Source of the DNA: Pseudomonadota bacterium
Lineage (GTDB): Bacteria > Pseudomonadota > Gammaproteobacteria > Xanthomonadales > Rhodanobacteraceae
DNA: 16,335 nt
Direction: 5' to 3'
Assembly (NCBI GenBank): GCA_021787175.1
Contig: JAJYMF010000420.1
Span: 1-16,335, forward strand
In this document: piece by piece, positions 1-6,206 of the stretch
Layout: each line of letters begins with the position of its first letter
Position numbering within the stretch: the stretch's first letter is position 1
The notes under the pieces: generated by a model
What the model was told of the DNA's origin: nothing
What the model saw: the letters and a program-made list of their open reading frames with translations, nothing else
Database searches by the model: none
Made by a program: the position numbers and the translations under genes

Positions 1-123
1 CTCGCCGTGCATCTTCTGGCCGCGCCGGTCCAGCGCGATCCACTCGTACGCGGTCAGTTTGCTGACCTCGGCGCGCGCGGCACCGACGTCGCGCGTGTTC
101 TTGGCGGTAGCGGCGGTGGCCAT
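1..123 (-). CDS. pilC: Type IV pilus inner-membrane platform protein PilC, N-terminus (partial)
   Basis: Only the first 41 codons are inside the window; the gene runs off the left edge. The visible protein has a polar lead of about 25 residues and then YEWIALDRRGQKMHGE, which fits the conserved opening of the GspF/PilC family (aromatic-x-x-x-alanine-x-D-x-x-G-x-x-x-x-G). PilC is the polytopic inner-membrane protein that works with the PilB ATPase to assemble the pilus. The start at 123 is supported by a GGGAG ribosome site that overlaps the pilB stop, and by the 11-bp gap to pilB, which implies co-transcription. The family call rests on a short stretch plus the pilB neighbour. A type II secretion GspF is the alternative, but PilB just upstream favours PilC. 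Confidence 0.8.
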   Translation of the reverse strand, partial: MATAATAKNTRDVGAARAEVSKLTAYEWIALDRRGQKMHGE

Positions 124-134
124 GCGGAACTCCC

Positions 135-1871
135 CTAGTCCTTGGTGACGCGGTTGATTTCGGCGAGGCTGGTGACGCCATTGCGCGCCTTCATCAGGGC
201 CGAGGCGCGCAGGTCGCGGATGCCGTCCTTGCGCGCCACCTCGGCGATCTTCAGGGCGCTGCCGCCCTCGAGGATGATGCGCTGGATGTCGTCGGTCATC
301 GGCATCACCTGGTAGATGCCGACGCGGCCCTTGTAGCCCTCGGTGCAGGCCGAGCAGCCGACGGCGTCGTAGAGCGTGACCTTGCCGCTGCTGATGTCGG
401 CGATCTCGGCGTCGCTGAAACCCTCGGCCTTCAGCGCCGCCGGCGGCAGCAGCAGCGGCTTCTTGCAGTCGTGCAGCCGGCGTGCGAGGCGCTGCGCGAT
501 CACCAGCGTCACCGACGAGGTGATGTTGTAGGGCGCGATGCCCATGTTCATCAGCCGCGCGATGGTCTGCGAGGCGTCGTTGGTGTGCAGGGTGGACAGC
601 ACCATGTGGCCGGTCTGCGCGGCCTTGATGGCGATCTCGGCGGTTTCGAGATCGCGAATCTCGCCGACCATGATCACGTCGGGATCCTGGCGCAGGAACG
701 ATCGCAGCGCGGCGGCGAAGGTCATGCCGCGCTTTTCGTTCTGCTGCACCTGGTTGATGCCGGGAACGCGGATTTCGACCGGGTCCTCGACGGTGGAGAT
801 GTTGCGCCCCTCGACGTTGAGGATGTTCAGCGCGGTATACAGCGACACCGTCTTGCCGGAGCCGGTGGGGCCGGTCACCAGCACCATGCCGTAGGGCTTC
901 TCGATGGCGTCGAGGAAGAGCTTCTTCTGGTCCTCCTCGTAGCCCAGCTTCTCGATGCCCAGCTTGGCCGCGCCACCGTCGAGGATGCGCATCACCACCT
1001 TTTCGCCGGCCAGCACCGGCAGCGTGCTGACGCGGAAATCCATGGCCTTGGACTTGGAGATCGCCAGCTTCATGCGGCCGTCCTGCGGGACGCGGCGTTC
1101 GGCGATGTCGAGACTGCTCATCACCTTCAGGCGCGAGGCGATGCGCGGCCCCAGCTTGACCGGCGGGTTGGATACCGTGCGCAGCACGCCGTCGACGCGA
1201 TAGCGCACGCGGTAGCCGGTTTCGTAGGGCTCGAAGTGGATGTCGGAGGCGCCGCGGCGGATGGCGTCGACCAGGATCTTGTTGACGAACTTGACGATCG
1301 GCGCCTCGTCGTTGGCCGAGGCGTCGGGCCCGGGATCGGCATCGCCGTCGCCGGACTCCATTTCGAGGTTTTCCAGGCCCTCGTCGTCGTCGAGGCCGGA
1401 GATGGTGGTGCCCGCCTGCTGCATCGCGAATTCGATCGCGCGCTGCAGTTCGTGCTCCTCGACCAGCACCGCATCGACGCTGTGGTTGGAGTGGAACTTG
1501 ATCTCGTCCAGCGCGCGCGGATTGGTGATGTCGGCGACGCCGACGAACAGGCGGTTGCCGCGCTTGAACAGCGGCAGCGCGCTGTGCTTGCGCACCAGTT
1601 CCTCGCTGACCAGCTTCAGCGGCATCTGCGCGGGGTCGATCGCCGACACGTCCAGCAGCGGCACGCCGAACTCCGCCGACAGCGCCAGCGCGACCACGCG
1701 GCCTTCCACCAGGCCGCGCTCGGTCAACAGGGTATGCAGCGAGATCTTCTGCCGGCTGGCGTCATCGACGGCGCTGCGCGCGTCGGCCTCGGCCAGCACC
1801 TTGTCCATCACCAGGCGTCGCGCCAGGCCCGGCAGCCCGGCCAGCGGCGGCGGATTCATCTGAGTCGCCAT
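135..1871 (-). CDS. pilB: Type IV pilus assembly ATPase PilB
   Basis: 578 residues, normal for PilB. This hexameric cytoplasmic ATPase powers pilus extension at the inner-membrane platform. The N-terminal domain (about 10-150, with FKRGNRLFVGVADITNPRALD) is of the GspE/MshE type. An acidic linker follows at about 160-190. The core has Walker A GPTGSGKT at 334-341, the aspartate-box region from about 362 (VEDPVEIRVPGINQVQQ), Walker B DPDVIMVGEI at 396-405 and the histidine box STLHTNDA near 426-433. The C-terminal metal site has Cys469 and the pair Cys506/Cys509. The usual first CxxC seems reduced to one cysteine (RRLHDCKK). The start at 1871 has no strong ribosome site. A second ATG four codons in (MNPPPLAG) is equally possible. 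pilC follows after 11 bp. Confidence 0.95.
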   Translation of the reverse strand: MATQMNPPPLAGLPGLARRLVMDKVLAEADARSAVDDASRQKISLHTLLTERGLVEGRVVALALSAEFGVPLLDVSAIDPAQMPLKLVSEELVRKHSALPLFKRGNRLFVGVADITNPRALDEIKFHSNHSVDAVLVEEHELQRAIEFAMQQAGTTISGLDDDEGLENLEMESGDGDADPGPDASANDEAPIVKFVNKILVDAIRRGASDIHFEPYETGYRVRYRVDGVLRTVSNPPVKLGPRIASRLKVMSSLDIAERRVPQDGRMKLAISKSKAMDFRVSTLPVLAGEKVVMRILDGGAAKLGIEKLGYEEDQKKLFLDAIEKPYGMVLVTGPTGSGKTVSLYTALNILNVEGRNISTVEDPVEIRVPGINQVQQNEKRGMTFAAALRSFLRQDPDVIMVGEIRDLETAEIAIKAAQTGHMVLSTLHTNDASQTIARLMNMGIAPYNITSSVTLVIAQRLARRLHDCKKPLLLPPAALKAEGFSDAEIADISSGKVTLYDAVGCSACTEGYKGRVGIYQVMPMTDDIQRIILEGGSALKIAEVARKDGIRDLRASALMKARNGVTSLAEINRVTKD

Positions 1872-2172
1872 AAAGAAGTGTGCCTAACCCCCGGATGCGA
1901 GACCGAATCTACCGCAAAACCCGTATCGATGGGCATTCCGGAACCCAGCATGGCCAAGAGCGGCTCGAGGGAGGGTGACGGCGGTCACGCCGGACGCCCG
2001 CTGCCCGCAAGGCTGGGTCAGCGGGGCGGCCGCTCGCGCTTGCGGCGCACTCAGGGCAGCGCATGCGCCCGCGCATGGTGCCGGTCGGCGTTGATGCGCT
2101 CGACGCGGATGCCGGCGAACAGAAACGGCGGTCACCGGTTGAGCACGCGGCGCAGCCGCGAGGGCGCCCGCT
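1872..2172. other. Intergenic region upstream of pilB, no convincing gene
   Basis: This 301-bp gap lies between the small membrane-protein gene and pilB. An open frame on the minus strand at 1884-2135 translates to an arginine/alanine/proline-rich sequence with no family feature and no good ribosome site, so I treat it as non-coding. Candidate control elements are a TAGATT box on the minus strand (1906-1911), about 35 bp before the pilB ATG and without a clear -35, and a perfect 7-bp palindrome at 2062-2077. I do not see a pilA gene here or a clear sigma-54 -24/-12 element, although pilin genes often lie beside pilB in Xanthomonads. Confidence 0.5.
2062..2077. repeat. Perfect 16-bp palindrome CATGCGC-CC-GCGCATG
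   Basis: Two 7-bp arms, CATGCGC at 2062-2068 and GCGCATG at 2071-2077, flank a 2-bp centre. The centre is too short for an RNA hairpin, so an operator for a dimeric protein is more likely than a terminator. It sits about 100 bp past the stop of the membrane-protein gene and about 185 bp upstream of pilB. In sequence this GC-rich, a chance palindrome cannot be excluded. Confidence 0.35.
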
Positions 2173-2532
2173 TCACGGCTTGCGCTTCGCGGCGTCGCGA
2201 TCGAGGTGGAAGCGATGCAGCATGCGGTGCACGAACGGGCCCAGCAGCACGCCGGCGAGGAAGATCACCACCAGCCCGCAATAGAGCGCGTAAGTGCCGG
2301 CGAAAATCTTGCCGGCCAGCGTCGTCGGCGACTCCAGGGGACCCATGCCGGACAGCAGCATCGCCGCGTTGACGTAGGCGTCGGCCCAGGGCAGGTGCTC
2401 CAGGTCGTGGTAGCCGAGCATGCCGGCCAGCAGCGACAGCGCGATCACCGCGATCGCGGCCAGCAGGTTGCGCGCCACCCGGCGCAGGAACTGCCGGCGC
2501 GGCAGCAGCGGTTCGGTGCGGTGTTCGAACAT
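2173..2532 (-). CDS. Small two-helix membrane protein, possible channel-like fold
   Basis: 119 residues. A basic N-terminus (HRTEPLLPRRQFLRRVARN) precedes a first membrane helix at about 22-40. A short re-entrant-looking segment with AAMLLSGMGP follows at about 56-65. A second helix spans about 75-100, and the tail is basic (HRMLHRFHLDRDAAKRKP). Helix, short glycine-containing loop and helix recall the TM1-pore-TM2 unit of potassium-channel-like proteins, but the classical selectivity signature TVGYG is absent, so function is unknown. The positive tails would be cytoplasmic. The start codon shares one base with the stop of the upstream thioredoxin/TPR gene (TGATG, 2530-2534), so the two are almost certainly co-translated. 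This arrangement is the main clue to its role. Confidence 0.7.
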   Translation of the reverse strand: MFEHRTEPLLPRRQFLRRVARNLLAAIAVIALSLLAGMLGYHDLEHLPWADAYVNAAMLLSGMGPLESPTTLAGKIFAGTYALYCGLVVIFLAGVLLGPFVHRMLHRFHLDRDAAKRKP

Positions 2533-3404
2533 CAGAACAGCAACGCGGCCATGCGCCGGCGCGTCTGCGCGACCAGTTCGGCGTCGTCGATCACCTGGAA
2601 CGCGGCCAGCAGGCGCTTCTTCGCCTGGCCCTCGTTCCAGCCGCGCGCGTCGGCCAGCAGCGCCAGCAGATCGTCCAGCGCACCCGCGCTGTCGCCGTCG
2701 ACCAGCTTGCGCACGGCCAGCAGGTCGCGCGCGGCGTAGTCATTGAGGTCGGCGGCGATGCGCGCGCGCAGCAAGACCGCATCCGGCGCGCCATCCAGAG
2801 CGTGGGCGAGATCGAGCCGGCTGCGCAGACTCCTGGCGCGGTCGTCGCTGGCGAGATTGGCGGGCAGAGCGTCGAGCTCGGCCGCAGCGGCCTTGGCATT
2901 GCCGGCGCGCATGAAGGCTTGCGCCAGTTCGAGCTTCAGCTCGGCCTTGTCGGGCTCGCGCGCCAGCGCCTGCTGCAGGCGGGCGATGGACTCTTCCGGC
3001 GTTTCCAGCGGCGCATCGGCAACCGGCGCGTCGGCCTCATCCGCCGCGGCGCCGGGCTGGATGCCGTGACGCGCCAGAAATTCGCGCACCGCGCGCTCGG
3101 GCAGCGCACCCATGAAACCGTCCACCGGCTGGCCGTCCCTGATCAGCATCACCGTGGGCAGGCTGCGCACACCGAACAGCTGCGCCAGCGCCATTTCCTT
3201 GTCGGTGTCCACCTTGACCAGGCGGAACGCGCCCGCGTACTCGCCGGCGAGCTTTTCGAGAATGGGACCGAGCTGCTTGCAGGGGCCGCACCAGGCGGCC
3301 CAGAAATCCACCAGCACCGGCTGCTGCAGGGAGGCGTTGAGCGCCTCGACTTCGAAGTTGGCTTGGGTGGCATCGATGACGTGGGCGGCGGCGGCGACTG
3401 GCAT
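2532..3404 (-). CDS. cnoX: Thioredoxin-TPR protein, CnoX/YbbN-type chaperedoxin
   Basis: 290 residues, close to E. coli CnoX (YbbN, 284). Residues about 8-112 form a thioredoxin domain with FWAAWCGPCKQ (Cys39 and Cys42) and the cis-proline at Pro83 in RSLPTV. An acidic, alanine/proline-rich linker at about 116-135 leads into a helical tetratricopeptide-like region (about 138-290, beginning ETPEESIARLQQALAREPDKAELK). CnoX-type proteins hold unfolding clients under oxidative stress and pass them to chaperones. E. coli CnoX lacks a redox-active CxxC, whereas here WCGPC is intact as in the alphaproteobacterial type, so thiol reductase activity is likely. The start at 3404 places the thioredoxin fold at the usual distance; the long upstream extension of the open frame is low-complexity and not credible. 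It overlaps the next gene by one base. Confidence 0.88.
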   Translation of the reverse strand: MPVAAAAHVIDATQANFEVEALNASLQQPVLVDFWAAWCGPCKQLGPILEKLAGEYAGAFRLVKVDTDKEMALAQLFGVRSLPTVMLIRDGQPVDGFMGALPERAVREFLARHGIQPGAAADEADAPVADAPLETPEESIARLQQALAREPDKAELKLELAQAFMRAGNAKAAAAELDALPANLASDDRARSLRSRLDLAHALDGAPDAVLLRARIAADLNDYAARDLLAVRKLVDGDSAGALDDLLALLADARGWNEGQAKKRLLAAFQVIDDAELVAQTRRRMAALLF

Positions 3405-3431
3405 GGCGGGGTTCCACAAGACGATCCGTGC

Positions 3432-3460
3432 ATGATTGGGGCCACGGGGGAGCGAAGCAA
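3432..3460 (-). promoter_or_regulatory. Candidate sigma-70-like promoter for the cnoX operon
   Basis: On the minus strand TTGCTT (3455-3460) and AATCAT (3432-3437) are separated by exactly 17 bp, in the divergent gap between cnoX and the YeeE genes. They match consensus at 3 of 6 and 4 of 6 bases, so this is plausible but weak. It would leave a leader of about 20-25 nt before the ATG at 3404. Confidence 0.3.
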
Positions 3461-3514
3461 GCGGCAGCGCCTGCAATCTGCGATGCGCTGGTGCCGTCGT
3501 GTCGGGGCACGCGC

Positions 3515-3520
3515 TAGCAT
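3515..3520 (+). promoter_or_regulatory. Candidate -10 box (TAGCAT) for the yeeE gene pair
   Basis: TAGCAT lies 28 bp before the ATG at 3549 and matches the -10 consensus at four of six positions. No good -35 is visible 16-18 bp upstream, so the call is tentative. The start itself has a purine-rich ribosome site (AGAGAG, 3538-3543). Confidence 0.25.
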
Positions 3521-3548
3521 CGTCGCCGGCTTGATCAGAGAGTGACCG

Positions 3549-4019
3549 ATGGACACGCTCGCGAGGCTGTTCCCTGACGGCTGGGCGCACTACCTGCTCG
3601 GCGGCCTGCTGGCCGGCGCCGGCGTGTCGCTGGTCTACGTCGGCACCGGCCTGGTCGGCGGCACCAGCTCGTTTTTCAGCGCGACCTGGTCGTGGGTGTC
3701 GCGGCTGACGTTTTTCGGCGAGCCGCGCTGGCGCGAACAGCGTGCGTGGCGGCTGCTGTATGCCGTGGGCCTGATCGCCGGCGCGCTGCTGTGGGCGCTG
3801 AGCATGGGCACCCCGCAGGTCACGGCGGTGCCGGCGTGGCAGTTGCTGCTGGGCGGCCTGGTCGCCGGCTTCGGCGCGCGGCTGTCGGGTGGCTGCACCG
3901 CCGGTCACGGCATTTGCGGGCTGGCGTCATTGAAGCGCGAATCGTTCGTGGCGGTGCCGGTGTTCCTGCTGACCGCGATCGCCACCGCACATCTGATGCG
4001 TCTCTGGGGACTGGCGTGA
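3549..4019 (+). CDS. YeeE/YedE-family sulfur-compound permease, N-terminal half
   Basis: 156 residues, very hydrophobic, with membrane helices at about 14-34, 67-86, 96-112 and 133-152. The diagnostic motif is GFGARLSGGCTAGHGICGLASL, with Cys116 and Cys123, the cysteine/glycine/histidine signature of YeeE/YedE (DUF395) proteins. In the characterised thiosulfate importer TsuA, cysteines in such motifs relay thiosulfate through the membrane. In many bacteria, as here, the protein is encoded as two half-size subunits. The next gene starts inside the stop codon of this one (GTGA). No sulfur-metabolism enzyme or ArsR-type regulator lies next to the pair in this window, so the transported species (thiosulfate or another sulfur compound) is inferred from the family only. 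Confidence 0.85.
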   Translation: MDTLARLFPDGWAHYLLGGLLAGAGVSLVYVGTGLVGGTSSFFSATWSWVSRLTFFGEPRWREQRAWRLLYAVGLIAGALLWALSMGTPQVTAVPAWQLLLGGLVAGFGARLSGGCTAGHGICGLASLKRESFVAVPVFLLTAIATAHLMRLWGLA

Positions 4020-4468
4020 GCGTCGCGACCGACGCCGATCAGCAGCATCCTGCGGTGCGCCTGCTGCGCGCGTTGTGCGTGCTCGCCGGTGGCATGCTGT
4101 TCGGTTTCGGTCTCGCGCTGTCGGGGATGATCCGGCCGGAGACCGTGCTGGCTTTCCTGCAACTGCGCGACATGGGCCTGCTGCTGGTGCTGGGCGGCGC
4201 GGCGGGGGTTGCGACGATCGTCTACCAGTTGGCGCCGCGGCTGCTGTCTCGGCCGCTGCTGGGTGGCCGCTTCACGGGGCATCCGGGCCAGCTCGATCGC
4301 CGCAGCGTGGTCGGCGCGGCGATTTTCGGCGTGGGCTGGGGGCTCTGCGGCGTCTGTCCCGGTCCGGCGATCGCCGGTCTGGGCGCGGGCTTGTGGCCGC
4401 TGGGCTGGGCGGTGATCGGGCTGGCCGGCGGTGCCTGGCTGCACGGACGCTACGCCTCGCGGCGTTGA
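4016..4468 (+). CDS. YeeE/YedE-family sulfur-compound permease, C-terminal half
   Basis: 150 residues from a GTG start at 4016 that overlaps the upstream stop by four bases (GTGA), which indicates translational coupling. The frame has no ATG nearer the conserved region, and the long upstream extension is a shadow of the first half. Membrane segments lie at about 18-38, 52-72, 98-113 and 125-143. Two family motifs are visible: FGFGLALSGMIRPETVLAFL (about 29-48) and GVGWGLCGVCPGPAIAGLG (about 105-123, Cys111 and Cys114). The second corresponds to the second cysteine-containing half of full-length YeeE transporters. Together with the preceding gene it should form one split permease. Confidence 0.83.
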   Translation: MSVATDADQQHPAVRLLRALCVLAGGMLFGFGLALSGMIRPETVLAFLQLRDMGLLLVLGGAAGVATIVYQLAPRLLSRPLLGGRFTGHPGQLDRRSVVGAAIFGVGWGLCGVCPGPAIAGLGAGLWPLGWAVIGLAGGAWLHGRYASRR

Positions 4469-4482
4469 GCGGGGCGCCGCAG

Positions 4483-4500
4483 AGCGGTCGGGTTTCCGCT
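4483..4500. terminator. Weak inverted repeat between convergent genes
   Basis: AGCGG (4483-4487) and CCGCT (4496-4500) form a 5-bp stem with an 8-nt loop containing GGTTT, in the 31-bp gap between the plus-strand permease and the minus-strand SemiSWEET gene. It overlaps the end of the latter by one base. It could serve as a weak bidirectional terminator, but it is short. Confidence 0.25.
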
Positions 4501-4766
4501 CAGCCGTGGCGCAGCTTGAGCACGAGGATCAGCGCGGCCAGGGTCAGCGTGACGGCATTGGCAAGCACCATCGGCCACGATCCCAGCACCAGCCCGTAGG
4601 CCAGCCAGAAGCCCACGCCGACGGTGAAGATCCCGTACATGCCCAGCGACAGCGCGCGGGTGTCGCGCGTGCGCAGAGTGCGGATGACCTGGGGCACGAA
4701 GGCGACCGTGGTCAGGGTGGCCGCGATGTAGCCCAGCCAGTCGCCGGGCAGGGCGCTGAGGCTCAT
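4500..4766 (-). CDS. SemiSWEET / PQ-loop small membrane transporter
   Basis: 88 residues, the size of bacterial SemiSWEETs, which have three helices and dimerise to form a sugar path. Helix 1 (about 10-30) carries the PQ-loop signature VAFVPQVIRTL, followed by the typical TRDTRALSLGMYGIFTVGVGFWLAYG (helix 2) and a third helix at about 64-84. The substrate is unknown; family members carry sucrose, glucose or related sugars. The long open frame extending far upstream on this strand is antisense to leuS and not real. The start at 4766 overlaps the amidohydrolase stop as ATGA, which argues for both the start and a shared operon. Confidence 0.87.
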   Translation of the reverse strand: MSLSALPGDWLGYIAATLTTVAFVPQVIRTLRTRDTRALSLGMYGIFTVGVGFWLAYGLVLGSWPMVLANAVTLTLAALILVLKLRHG

Positions 4767-6091
4767 TCGATCACGGCACGGCCGGACTGCTTGACGACCG
4801 CGCCGTCCTTCATCACGAAGCCGACGTGCTGCAGCAGGGTGACGTCGGCCAGCGGGTCGCCCTCCACCGCGACGATGTCGGCGCGGTAGCCCGGCGCCAC
4901 GCGGCCGATCTCGCGCTCGTGATGCAGCAGCTGGGCGGCGTTGACCGTGGCGGCCTGGATCGCCGCCATCGCCGGGATGCCGGCCTCGACCATGTAGGCG
5001 AACTCTTTCGCGTTGTCGCCGTGCGGATAGACGCCGGCATCGGTGCCGAACGCGATCCGCACTCCGGCGCGGTACGCCTTGCCGGCAGTGGCCATGATCT
5101 TCGGTCCGATGGCCGCGGCCTTGGCCGCGACCTGCGGCGGGTAGTAGCCCGGCACCTGCGCCTTCGCGGCCACGAATTCGCCGGCGGTGATGGTCGGCAC
5201 GTACCAGGTGCCATGCTGTTTCATCAGCGCCATGTCGGCGGCGTCCATGTAGGTGCCGTGCTCGATCGAGTCGACCCCGCCCAGCACCGCGCGGCGGATC
5301 GCCTCGGCGCCGTGCGCGTGCGCGGCCACGGTGTAGCCGTAATCGTGCGCGGCGGCGACCACGGCGGTGATCTCGTCCAGCGTCATCTGCGGGTTGTCGC
5401 CGCTGGCGCTTTCGTCCAGCACGCCGCCCGAGGGCATGATCTTGATCACGTCCACGCCCAGCTTGTAGTGCGCGCGCACCGCCCTCCAGGCATCGGCGGG
5501 GCTGTCGATGATGCCGTGCAGCGGGCCGGGATCGCCGGCCAGATCCATGCGATAGCCGTCGGTGGGGTCGGCGTGGCCGCCGGTGCTGCCGATCGGCTCG
5601 CCTGCGGTGTAGATGCGCGGCCCCTCGATCAGGCCGCTGTTGATCGCGTTGCGCAGGGCGATCGATTCGTTGGCGATGTCGCCGAGATTGCGCACCGTGG
5701 TGAACCCGGCCAGCAGCGTGCGCCGCGCGTACAGCGTGCCGCGGATGGCGTAGTCGGCAGGGTTGAGGCGGAACTGGTCGCTGTAGGTCGTCGGTCCGAA
5801 CTGCATCGTCAGGTGCACGTGAGCGTCGATCAGGCCGGGCAGGCAGGTGCTGCGCCCCAGGTCGATCACCCGCGCGCCATCGCGCGTGATAGCGCCCGGC
5901 TCGACCGCGACCACGCGGCCCTGCTCGATCACGACCGTGCTCGTACCCAGCATGCGGCCGGCGGCGGGATCGATCAGATGACCGCAGTGCAGTAGGGTCG
6001 GTGCGGGCGCGGCCGGCGCCGTATCGGCGGCGGCCAGCGCGACCGGCAGGACAAGCAGGGCCGCGGTGGCGGCAGTCAATCGAAAACGCAT
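4763..6091 (-). CDS. Secreted metal-dependent amidohydrolase (imidazolonepropionase/Xaa-Pro dipeptidase-like)
   Basis: 442 residues. A Sec signal peptide (MRFRLTAATAALLVLPVALA, likely cut near 20-23) suggests a periplasmic enzyme. The amidohydrolase metal centre is complete: HVH at 91-93 in LPGLIDAHVHL, the probable carboxylated Lys217 in DVIKIMPSGG, His258/His260 in AAHAHGAEA, His278 in SIEHGTYMD and Asp351 in AFGTDAGVYPHG. This pattern fits the amidohydrolase subgroup that includes Xaa-Arg/Xaa-Pro-type dipeptidases and related N-acyl amino-acid hydrolases. The exact substrate cannot be read from sequence. The start at 6091 has a GGGGAG ribosome site and places the signal peptide first; an upstream in-frame ATG at 6208 is not supported. 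It is coupled to the SemiSWEET gene by ATGA. Confidence 0.87.
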   Translation of the reverse strand: MRFRLTAATAALLVLPVALAAADTAPAAPAPTLLHCGHLIDPAAGRMLGTSTVVIEQGRVVAVEPGAITRDGARVIDLGRSTCLPGLIDAHVHLTMQFGPTTYSDQFRLNPADYAIRGTLYARRTLLAGFTTVRNLGDIANESIALRNAINSGLIEGPRIYTAGEPIGSTGGHADPTDGYRMDLAGDPGPLHGIIDSPADAWRAVRAHYKLGVDVIKIMPSGGVLDESASGDNPQMTLDEITAVVAAAHDYGYTVAAHAHGAEAIRRAVLGGVDSIEHGTYMDAADMALMKQHGTWYVPTITAGEFVAAKAQVPGYYPPQVAAKAAAIGPKIMATAGKAYRAGVRIAFGTDAGVYPHGDNAKEFAYMVEAGIPAMAAIQAATVNAAQLLHHEREIGRVAPGYRADIVAVEGDPLADVTLLQHVGFVMKDGAVVKQSGRAVIE

Positions 6092-6117
6092 GGCGGGCTC
6101 CCCGTGGCGACCGGGCC

Positions 6118-6123
6118 AGCATA
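6118..6123 (-). promoter_or_regulatory. Candidate -10 box (TATGCT) for the amidohydrolase operon
   Basis: TATGCT on the minus strand lies 26 bp before the ATG at 6091 and matches the -10 consensus at four of six positions. There is no clear -35. It is in the 115-bp divergent gap shared with leuS. Confidence 0.25.
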
Positions 6124-6147
6124 ACCGGGCGTCGCGGTCGGGTGCGC

Positions 6148-6176
6148 TTGGCGCTTGTGTTGCGCTGCGATAGTCT
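6148..6176 (+). promoter_or_regulatory. Candidate promoter for leuS
   Basis: TTGGCG (6148-6153) and TAGTCT (6171-6176) are spaced by 17 bp and would start transcription about 24 nt before the leuS ATG. The -35 keeps TTG and the -10 keeps the outer TA and T. It is a moderate match in the position expected for the leuS-lptE-holA operon. Confidence 0.35.
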
Positions 6177-6206
6177 GCAAGACCCTTGCCGCACACGATC
6201 CCGGAC

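Noticed and set aside
1872..2000. Sigma-54 promoter upstream of pilB
   Set aside because: I looked for the GG-N10-GC spacing of a -24/-12 element on the minus strand and found no good match.
1884..2135. Small minus-strand ORF upstream of pilB
   Set aside because: Its 83 residues are Arg/Ala/Pro-rich, with no pilin-like leader, no ribosome site and no family resemblance.
471..2372. Plus-strand open frame of 633 codons over pilB
   Set aside because: It is antisense to the well-supported pilB and has shadow-frame composition with no domain.
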